Origin: Rotaria macrura | Taxonomy: Eukaryota > Rotifera > Eurotatoria > Philodinida > Philodinidae | Reading direction: 5' to 3' | DNA: 64,000 nucleotides | Assembly: GCA_900239685.1 (NCBI GenBank) | Contig: OENT01000281.1 | Coordinates: 1-64,000 of the forward strand | Notes under the pieces: generated by a model | What the model was told of the DNA's origin: nothing | Databases searched by the model: none | The model's input: the letters and a program-made list of their open reading frames with translations, nothing else | Shown: positions 54,901-64,000 of the stretch, piece by piece | Numbering within the stretch: the first letter of the stretch is position 1 | Layout of the letters: every line of letters starts with the position of its first letter | Translations under genes and position numbers: made by a program

Positions 54901-55550
54901 TACATTACCGATGGAAGCAGCATAGTGCATTAATTTCTTTGGAATACACTATTAACAAAATGACATCAATTATATTATATTTAATAAATCGATCGATCGG
55001 ATCGATCGATCGATTCATATTATATACTTACACCAACATTAACACAAGTACCTGAAGGTATAGAAAGGAAAAAAGAAAGAAACATAGACAAAGAAACAAA
55101 CAATTCAAAATGTCTATATTACCACCGAGACCCCACTTGGTTCCATGATATGTTGGTGTAACAAAATCGAAACAAACTACCTTAAAATAAAAAAGAATAT
55201 TACTCATAAAATAAATTCTTGTAAGCAAAACAAAAAACTTGCCTTAGCATTTTTATTTAATTTTGCTGCTTCTTTTGCTGCAGCTAAACCTAAATAAGAT
55301 AGTTGACAAATTAATTATTATAAACATTCTTGTTCCTATACTCTTTACCGCCTGAGCCACCGCCGATAACAGCAAGATCATAATCATAAATCGGAAGATT
55401 TTCTGGAGCATAGGATTTGGTTGTACTCGATGCCGGTCTTGATGACGGAGGTCGTTTATTATTATTTGCAGATGCTGTTTGCATTATAGAAAAAGAAGGA
55501 GCTGGAATAAATTGGACTTTGGTTTTAATGATGCGAAGAGTGCGTAACAT
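51913..55550 (-). CDS. Thioredoxin reductase (high-Mr, non-selenocysteine, C-x4-C tail)
   Basis: Nine exons (55349-55550, 55243-55289, 55123-55180, 55032-55051, 54706-54948, 54065-54632, 53841-53987, 52650-52877, 51913-52574) join in frame to 724 residues. The enzyme uses NADPH and FAD to reduce thioredoxin. Visible sites: FAD motif GGGSGG near 63-68, redox pair CVNVGC (C105/C110), NADPH site [11 protein letters not shown] motif ALGDVAT and catalytic HPTAAEE. The C-terminus is GCGGGSCG followed by TAG, so it has no selenocysteine; the C-x4-C pair resembles Plasmodium TrxR. Two insertions of roughly 50 and 95 residues lie in the NADPH and interface regions. The N-terminus [14 protein letters not shown] is a likely mitochondrial presequence; an internal Met (MQTAS) could start a cytosolic form. 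A further in-frame ATG lies at 55622. Exon 4 is 20 nt; intron 2 is GC-AG. Confidence 0.92.
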
Positions 55551-56068
55551 ACAATTATAAAACTTGAAGTCTTTTTTTTTCTCTATTATCTTCAAAAGAA
55601 CAAAAATAAATTGATAATCCATAGAAATGATGACAAAAAAAGAAAACTAAACTCTATCGCAGAACGAAAAAAAGCATTTCTCATAAAAAAACTTGATCAT
55701 TCTGTGTTTTTCTTTTTAAATTAAGATATACAAGGGAAAAGACCCAATAGAAAAGCTATGCTATGTGAAGAAAAAGTATATAATCCTATTCGATTAGTAT
55801 GATGCTGACATTAATGATGAGAAATCCATTTTAGAATTTAATTGATAGAAATGCACTCTTTGCAGATCATTGAATACGTTAGTTATTCAAAACAACTCAG
55901 TTAATATCAAGTACATCCTTCTTTTAACCTCTGAAGTAAAAATACAAAACATTGACGTAATAAAAAAAAATGCTTCGTCAGAATATGTTTTTCTTTTATT
56001 CGAAAGAAAAGAAAAAAAAACCGACAGGTATAACAAGTAGGCAAACGTTATTCTATTACAAACTCTGG
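55551..56068. other. Spacer between DPM3 and thioredoxin reductase
   Basis: About 0.5 kb of AT-rich DNA, likely the DPM3 3' end and TrxR 5' region. A pyrimidine-rich minus-strand tract ending CTTCAAAAG (about 55585-55610) could be part of a 5' splice-acceptor region. No other feature recognised. Confidence 0.35.
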
Positions 56069-56362
56069 TCAACTAATATTTGATGTTGCACGAAATAAAG
56101 ATTGATAACGAGAATCACGTTTTATACGTTCGATTTCACGTTGTAATTCAATTTGAGCTTGTGGACAATCTTTAAGATTAATAACTTTATATATTAAATA
56201 AAATAACGAATAGAATCCAAATAAACAAATTGCAATAAATGGAACAATTAGAATGATTCGATTTAAAAATGTTGGCAAACCAATTGGTAAAAGATTGAAT
56301 GCAACAAGCAACCAAAGAATTCCAACACCGAGACATATCGGTAAAATTGTTTTCGGGTCCAT
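56069..56362 (-). CDS. DPM3: Dolichol-phosphate mannosyltransferase subunit 3
   Basis: A single ORF of 97 residues, close to the usual 90-95 for DPM3. Two hydrophobic segments (about 6-26 and 34-58) are followed by a charged tail with the family pattern YKVINLKDCPQAQIELQREI (59-78), comparable to the DC..A..EL..QI segment of animal DPM3. DPM3 anchors the catalytic DPM1 to the ER membrane in the synthase that makes dolichol-phosphate-mannose for N-glycosylation, GPI anchors and O-mannosylation. A pyrimidine tract ending in TTTCAG lies 6 nt before the ATG, which fits a 5' UTR intron or spliced-leader addition. It sits between DOP1 and TrxR on the same strand with gaps of about 0.4-0.5 kb. Confidence 0.88.
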   Translation of the reverse strand: MDPKTILPICLGVGILWLLVAFNLLPIGLPTFLNRIILIVPFIAICLFGFYSLFYLIYKVINLKDCPQAQIELQREIERIKRDSRYQSLFRATSNIS

Positions 56363-56774
56363 GTCTATCTGAAATAAGAAGGGTTTTGCTATGTGTTTTT
56401 TTTCTGTGCTTTTTTTTGTAATTTTATGATAAACAAGCGCGTAGCATCAATAAAAGTTATTGTTTTGTTTTTTTTCGAATGATAACAGAAAGATAGAGAG
56501 AGAGAGAGAAAGAAAAAGAAAAGATCTTTTTTTAAACATTATAGAATTGACAACAACAACATCAACAACAACAATAATAATAGTAGTAATATGAAAAGAA
56601 AACAAGAGAAACAGAAGAGGTGTAAACTATCAAACTGTTCAATGTTGTAACGGAAAGGGAAGAAGAAAATAAATTATATGTATATATTTATATAAATATA
56701 TCGGCAAATTATTATGTTTATAAGTCAACAAAATAAATTAAGAATAAATAAACTAATCAGAATATTCTTTTTGT
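56363..56774. other. Spacer between DOP1 and DPM3
   Basis: About 0.4 kb, likely the DOP1 3' UTR and DPM3 leader. It contains a GA microsatellite near 56496-56520, a CAA/AAT-rich patch near 56550-56590 and minus-strand poly-A signal candidates. Nothing else recognised. Confidence 0.4.
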
Positions 56775-59700
56775 TTATATCCATGATTCAACAAAATCTT
56801 CAAGTACACTTGTTTCGATTTCACTCATGGTTTCTTCTTTAATTGAATTCATTGTCGTTGAATCAGATTTTCTATATGATGATATATGTGTCAAAGATTT
56901 ATTTTTCTTTTTTGATGATTCTTTTTTCTTCGGTAGTGATACTTGTTTATTAGATATATTCGTATGTGTAGGCAATGAATGTTGATAATGATGATGATCA
57001 TATGTATGCATCTGTGTTAAACAATTAAAAAATGGATATAATTCAATAATATTTGTTATTGTACGTAAACGAAGTAATGGACGATTGGTATGTTTTATTA
57101 TTGGAAGACGATCATGTATCGACGTTGACATTAATTGTAATTTTCTTTCAAGTAATTTTGATAAACGTATTGAAAATGCAATAAATGTATCGATTGGATT
57201 TTTTCTATCATGTGCATCTTCATCGGTAACAAATGCAGAACGAAAACTAAATAAAAATAAATATCAACAAAAAGATGTCAGTACGATCTCGTCTTAATGA
57301 GATATATAGATGTGCTTTAGTTGCCATTGGTAATTATAGAACAAGTTACCTAACTTTTGTATTAATGACTATTCAACTATGATACACGACAATAATTGAT
57401 ACAAGTTCTAGCAGTACCCGATGATCACTTTAGAAATTACGGGCATTCGACTGTTAAGTACCAGTAATCATGTATTGATTTTCTTATGTTTTCTCAAGAA
57501 TTTTTTTGTTGAGTTTCAATCTGAAGAATTATTCATAAGTATATATTTTTTCATTGTCAATAGAAAATGTTGAGATACAACTTCAAATAAGTTTCTCGTT
57601 CATAGAAAGTAACTCATTGATCATGAATCTAATTTATTTCATGATTATAAAATTGAATCTTGCCACGTAAACAAATATTTATGAACAAAACTATTCATTG
57701 TAAGACACAATCACATTATAATTCTCAGCAATGTAATAGATTATCGTCAAGATTGAGATCATCGTAAAATTTTCAAGAAAAAAAAGTGATTTCATACTAT
57801 AAAAGCATTGTTTCATGAACAACTGTTTATTTTTCTACCAGGTTTGAAAATAATTTTGAAATCTAATTTATGTATATTTGACCTGAAGCATAGACTCATT
57901 CGATAGCATGCTATTACGTTTTTGACATACACCTGCCGTCATAATTCCGTCTTAAAATTGTTAGTTAATGTTTACGGGCAGCTCAAATACTCGAACACAA
58001 GACACTAAGCGTTACATCGAGTTTGTATTAAGATTTGTCAATAGTTAAAATGATAGGATGGATCTCGAATTGATGAATACATTGCTACTTTATATAATTA
58101 AGTAGTGACAAGTCATGATATCTTCTTTCTCTTCTTCCAGAAGTCCTCATAGGAAAAAAATTCTAAAAATGAACTTACAGTTGAAAATGATGTAATTCAG
58201 AATAGGGCATAGCTAATAATACGTCGAGTAATTTACATGCATACAAATACATTTTTAATGTGGGATTTGAACCTGTTGTATTTGTTGTTACATTTGTCGT
58301 AGCTAAATCATTAGTTACCATACGTTGTATATGAGATCTATTGAACAATAGAAAAATATGAAAACAATAAAATTTTATTCATACAGACAAAAGACAATAT
58401 TCTCGTACTTGGTCTCTCCGTCAAGATCACATAAGAGATCTTGTTCAAGTTGTAATAAAACTTGTATTAATTCTGTCATCAATATCGGCCATAATGATAC
58501 TAAATTTTTCGATGATATTCTCAATAGAAGAACACGTAAAAATAGAAACATTTGTGTATGTAATATTGGTACTTGTGGTAATTTAAGTAAATCAGCTATA
58601 CGTTCAAGTATTTCAGGTAGTTGCCGATTATATTGATCTTTTTCTGATGCATATATAACAAAGGCAAAACGTTTAACAAGCATAGCACGTTGTTCATATT
58701 CATGTTCTTTTGATACAAATAGACCTGTTTGTACAGTATTTATTTTCGTCATAACATCACGGAATGATGTTGGTCGTTCGTTTGTTATCATATTATCAAC
58801 AATAACTTTCCATGAACGTAATGCAATTATATCGAGTTGAAAAAATGCAACATCGAATAGTTGTTCGAATGCTTCTTTTTTCCATGCTTTTCTCGTATAA
58901 GAATATTGTGATATATTCATAAGTAAAGTTGATGCCGAACGATACGATGGAGCATTAGTTGATACATGTGTACGTACATATGGCATAACATTAGTAACGA
59001 GATTCTGTAGAAATGGCAGTACAACACGATCTTTTTCATCTGTACGATTATAAACTATGTCAAGTAATGTGGCAGCATGTTCGGCAAGAACTGATAAGGC
59101 AAGAAAACTGTAATTTCCATTGTTGACAATATCACCTGTATTTATTGCTTGTGTCACACCTAATTTAGTAAATAAATAAACAATAAAAGGTTGGGAAGAA
59201 GATCATGAAGCAATGTGTGGAATGTATTATTTAAAATAAATTTATTAGTAGCAATCGTGGTGATTTTTACTGGTTGTTTTTTTAAATAAAAACTCATCGA
59301 TAACGACATGATTCTTCTTCATGTATGCGTGAAGAAAAATTTTAAGACATGGACTTTTACTACTGCAATGGATAAAAGTCATTCAACGGAAAAATCATTT
59401 AGTAATCTTAACTTAAAGGGTATTCGTTGTAATCATAGAGAAAAACATCGATTAATTTCTAACAATCAGATTTAGATTACATACATAAACGCTTGATATG
59501 TAGAGAGTTTCTTATACGAGAAACATTAGTCGATTTAACATGATCGTTTATGTTATAACTATTTTTGACTTTGATTACAATATGAATCAAAACATTGAAC
59601 TCTTCGGTTGATCTCAAAAAAGCTAAAGTATTCAGCAATGTTCAGTTCTTATCAACCAATTCTACTCGATATATGAGGTATCGAATTAACAGTACAAGTT

Positions 59701-62700
59701 ATAAACTTGAATTATTTTTGATATGGAATATTTCATGATAATAATAATGATAGATTCATTTAAATTGAAAATTTTCAAATATTCAAATGATATTTAATAT
59801 TATTTCATCCTTCAAAATTTCGAAGCTTTGGAGAATTACTCGAGTTACATTAAAAAAAACATACTCATAATCGCAAGATAGAGACCATCCCATCATTTGG
59901 TATGTATTCATTCATTATTAAGAAAACAATGAATATAGAAGAAAAATTTCAGTTCTGAGATATTTCTAGTTGATATATGACTTCAATCTCATGGGATAAT
60001 GTTATCGTGATCGTTCAAATTTCAACAATTGAATATCACCTTCAGATATTTGTCAAACAATCATTGACTCATCTAAATATTCTCGTACTATTGAAATAGT
60101 TTCTTCGTTTCAAACATGTGGTCGGATTAGTTGAGTTAGATGAAATCTTAGCAAATACCTCGTAAACCTATATTAAAAACATTTTGTTGAACAAGTTTAG
60201 CTGAAAATTTGTCGAACATATTTACTACGGACGACAATGGCGTATGTGCTACATATGGATTTTCGAAAAGAAAAATATAAATTTCGTTGATTGATCTTAC
60301 GTTGTAATATTCAATTCAAATTTACATACCATCATAATCAGCAGTATCATCAACAGGATTATTTCCAGTTTCATGTGATGAGCCAGTACCTGTCGATGTT
60401 GTCTGATTTCCAGTTGAATTACTTTTCATTGATTGAACATCAGGTTGTGCCACGCGTACTTGTAGATTTTTTCTCAGCCATGTTGTTTGTTCAAGTGACG
60501 AAGCAACTATAGTATTACAGTTATCAAGTACTCTCATCGTTATATCCTATTTACCAAAGAGACAAAACATAATGATGGATTTTATTTATTATTTTCTTTT
60601 GTGATCTATAATAATCATAATAAAAAATAAGAATTACTTGTAAGTCTTTTAAATCTCGTCTTTCAACCAGTGATGGTGATTGTTTAATATAAAAACTTAA
60701 GATTCTAAAAAAGAAACAATAATATATATATATATATTTGATAATGAAACAAAATGATGTTATTTTTCTTCATACCGTATTATTAGAAATGTTGCCGGTG
60801 GTGATATAGTTTGTGATAGACATTCTTTAAACATGAATGCCAATGTTGGCCAACAATCAACTGACAAACTCTTTTGATATTGAAGATATGCCAATAGAAA
60901 TTGAAGACACCAAACATCATAGTTTTGTTTTTTCTAAATAAATAAATTTCAATAATAGAATTACTTTGTGTTTTATCATTATGCTAATATATATATATAT
61001 ATAATAAAATTATTAGAAGAAAGCGGAATAAAATCATTGATGTAACCAATAGTATGAGATAGTATGAAAAAAAAACAAAAAGAAAATATACCCATTTTTT
61101 ATGTTCAACTTTCATATTATATAGTGCCGATAACTGTAAAAACTAATCCGAAAAAATTTGCTTCTTGTTTTTTTTTTCTATTTATCTTCGCGATTTACCT
61201 TATCTCTTGCTGTTAGTTGATTACGTATAAGTTCATGCATATTTGGTATCATTTCATTCAATGTATAACCATTGATATTCATAACAATATCAATTAGTGC
61301 TTGTGCTTCACCATGATTATCTCTTGGCATTGTTAATATTGTTGTTCGTGATGATGTATCTAATGTTGATTGTGTACTACTCTTTTGTTGTGTTCGTTGT
61401 TGTCGTTTACGTTCACCCCAACATTGTGCAACAGCACTAAGAAACGAAACACCATTGGATTTTGTTAATGATGAAAGAAAATCCAGTATTGTTTGTCGAA
61501 TCTGTTTGACACTATATACTGGCCATAGATTATTTATCGTTTGATGTACTGGTAATATATTTGATGTTGTTGGATCATTAATATTATCAAATAAATATTG
61601 TTCAGATATAGTTTTCCATATGAATAGAATACTTGACAATATTGATGGAAGTTGATTAAGAATTGATTGACGAGCATCGGATAAATCACGTTCATTAATT
61701 GTTAACTAAAGAAAAAAAAGATAAACGAAGATTTTCAATGAAAACCTAGGTTTTTCATTTACTGTTTTCATCCAATGTTGTGGACTTAATGTTTGATTTG
61801 AAAATAGTCCACTTTCAACGGCATTACCAAGCAGACAATAATTACATATATACGAAAGACGTTGAATCAAATGAATAATATAATCAAAGACATCAAAATA
61901 CGGTAATTGCCTAGAATAATATAGAAATATAATGTCAATAGATAGAAAAAAAAATCATCTAGCTGTACTTTATCTTAAACAAAAGAAAATCGAAATTTGA
62001 CAAGTTACTCGTAAAATTTCTAATGTACTCTCATTCGAAATGAATCAGGTCATCGTAAGTCTTAACAATCTTTTCATCTACTATTCTCTGCTCATTTGGA
62101 AAATTCGTAATTTATTCTGCTTACTGAAACAGAAGAATTTTAAAGACGATGCGGAAATACTTAGAATTCAGATTTCGTTCTTTTTTTGTTTCAGCTATTT
62201 AAATGATTTATTTTAACAACGATGTTTGTATAGAAGAGAATCATTTAGACCATCCATGAATTGAACTTTGATGAAGAGACAAATCGATGATCCATTTTTG
62301 TCGAATCAAACAATGATTAAATGAACTTATCTAGTTAGTTATTCATTTCTCATTTCATTGGCAGTGATGAAATAACTTTGTAATACATTCTGAGTTATCA
62401 TATTTTCCAAAGAACTTTAGTTGATAGGTGTCGAAAAATAAGAGTACGCATGATTTCCAAGCCTGGAGACTTTATTCAACGAAAATTTTCCATGTATGAT
62501 TATAGAAGATTATCCAAAGTCTGTTATTACGCTGCATGCAGAGATTTAGAATATTTCTTCGTGTACATGAAAGTTCGTTTGGTATTGATCCAGATCCTAT
62601 TGAGAATAAGTTCAGGCATGGTATCCCCATTAATTGTTCTAGTGTATCTGCTATTTGCGTAACACTTTCAAACGTAAATATGGAGAAAGATTTCGTTCTA

Positions 62701-64000
62701 GTTATCATCATCTTTCTAATCATAATTTTTATGTGACTAAGATAATTTTTAGATGTTAGAAAATCTTTCATAGGGCAGTAAACTTTTCATTTTTATTACT
62801 TGATTGTTTTTTCTAGAGTAGTACAATTATATTTTTATCATATAGATTATTCTGAACTGCACCTAACATAGAATTATATTGTATAAGAATAGGCCGAACC
62901 AACTGCTATCATTGTTGAAAAAAAACAATGAAGTTATATTTAAGTGCTGTTCAAGTTTTTGTAGAGATTCGTTGCTAGTTGTGACTCTTATTTAAAAGAA
63001 ATGTCTATTGTTTTTAGTATTAGTATAGGAAATGTGACAGACTATGATGGGAGTCATCGCTGACAAGAAACTCTATGAATTCAAATAACTTTCACATTAT
63101 TACTCATCATACTAAAAAAGTTTTGTTTTTAAGTGTTCTCCTAAAGAACACATCGATTCATGGATGAATAAAACGTCATTGATTTGCACCCATCGACCTA
63201 AGAGAATCCAGAGCATTTTTAATATTGATTCAGAGAATAATAAATCGAAATAACTCAACTATTTTTGGATCATGTCAGATTCTCAAACGCAATATGACAC
63301 TAACTATGCTGAAATTCTCACCATAGATGATACAGTAGGAAAAAAATTTTAAGTAAGTTTTTTTAAGTTTCTCAGTAGGCTGATGCATCCTAATTTATTT
63401 GATGAAGTTGTATCGGATTGGGTGGAAATTTATTTTTGAGATAGCTACGACTATTCTTGAGAGGTAATGTTAAACGTGTGTAAACATCTGATTTTCTTAT
63501 TTTTGTTCAGTGAAATACGCCACCATCCAGCGCCCAAATCTAGCGTCTTGACTTGTAGAATCGTGGAACTCCGAGCAAGAAACTCATACATAAAAACACG
63601 TGATTTTACCTCGATACTATATTTCAAAGTAGTATCACTGATAAAAATCTTAGCCCGAAGGAACAAGGTTTCAGGCCAGAGACATAATATATCTGGATGC
63701 AGTGCTCTGAAAAATTTCAAACTATTCAGTTCAAAACTTTTTTCTCGAACAAGTACCCATATATTTTTGATGTTCTATCTTTAGTGAAAATTTCAGCTTG
63801 ATCGATTAACTTTTCTACATGTGAAATTAAACAAGATAATTTACATACTTGAATTTAATTTTATAACCCTGTTGTTGTTGATGATATGTTTGAACAACGA
63901 AACATAAATTTCTACATATTTGTTCAACAACTAAACTACTTATTGATTTTAATGATGAACCACAATGTGGTAATATTCGTACAACTAAACTTATGATATG
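56775..64000 (-). CDS. DOP1: DOP1 / Dopey homologue, C-terminal part (gene runs off the window)
   Basis: Ten exons were placed: >63849-64000, 61763-61910, 61199-61705, 61092-61133, 60776-60933, 60638-60704, 60330-60546, 58409-59159, 58179-58337 and 56775-57246. All junctions are GT-AG and keep frame for about 890 residues. Signature segments match animal Dopey proteins: VASSLEQTTWLRKNL, NAPSYRSA, YSYTRKAWKKEAF, SFRDVMTKI, EQRAMLVKRFAF, LKLPQVPILHTQMFLFLR, LWPILMTELIQVLL and HHFQLFRSAFV. DOP1 is a large peripheral scaffold that works with MON2 and the P4-ATPase Neo1/ATP9A in endosome-Golgi traffic. The tail after residue 780 of this fragment is K/S-rich and not conserved. Most introns are 52-110 bp, but three are about 0.9, 1.2 and 1.9 kb. 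The N-terminal part lies beyond 64000. Confidence 0.93.

Noticed and set aside
58358-58636. Plus-strand ORF antisense to DOP1
   Set aside because: Shadow of the conserved DOP1 exon 58409-59159.

Overview
The window looks like nuclear DNA of a small invertebrate, most likely a bdelloid rotifer. It is AT-rich, its genes are split by GT-AG introns of mostly 59-75 bp, arginine codons favour CGT/CGA, and gene density is fairly high outside repeat-rich stretches. The gene set is animal: two rhodopsin-class GPCRs, DOP1/Dopey, DPM3, an animal-type high-Mr thioredoxin reductase and an MLKL-like helical-bundle protein. The bdelloid assignment is inference from gene style, not from a marker gene.

Region by region: 1-11.6 kb has no intact gene. 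It holds a nested set of non-autonomous DNA transposons and fold-back elements, several built from short degenerate motif arrays, plus a 0.4 kb tandem duplication joined at an N. 11.6-12.9 kb carries a four-exon minus-strand gene with an MLKL-type four-helix bundle and a C-terminal beta-rich domain. 15.8-16.5 kb has a single-exon gene of unknown function. 19.85-23.3 kb has a five-exon gene for a fused nucleotide-rhamnose synthesis enzyme; a 368 bp near-perfect palindrome lies in its last intron. 25-27.3 kb is repeat-rich. 27.4-28.45 kb has a two-exon gene that may encode a ciliary microtubule inner protein, overlapping an opposite-strand ORF. 35.5-37.4 kb and 48.4-49.7 kb carry two peptide-type GPCR genes, separated by about 11 kb of AT-rich DNA containing a large inverted repeat interrupted by an assembly N. 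51.9-64 kb is a compact minus-strand cluster: thioredoxin reductase, DPM3, and the C-terminal part of DOP1, which runs off the right edge.

Functionally the genes form no single pathway. DPM3 (dolichol-phosphate-mannose synthase subunit, ER) and DOP1 (endosome-Golgi traffic) are membrane-system housekeeping genes. The rhamnose enzyme makes a deoxysugar donor. The thioredoxin reductase handles redox balance.

The most notable points are: (i) a thioredoxin reductase with no selenocysteine, ending in a C-x4-C redox tail like that of Plasmodium; (ii) a rhamnose-synthesis fusion whose domain order is the reverse of the plant RHM enzymes; (iii) an MLKL-like cell-death-type bundle fused to a barrel-like domain instead of a kinase; (iv) two groups of short elements that keep similar ends but have quite different short-motif arrays inside. 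All exon structures were built by hand from frame continuity and splice consensus; none is supported by transcripts.
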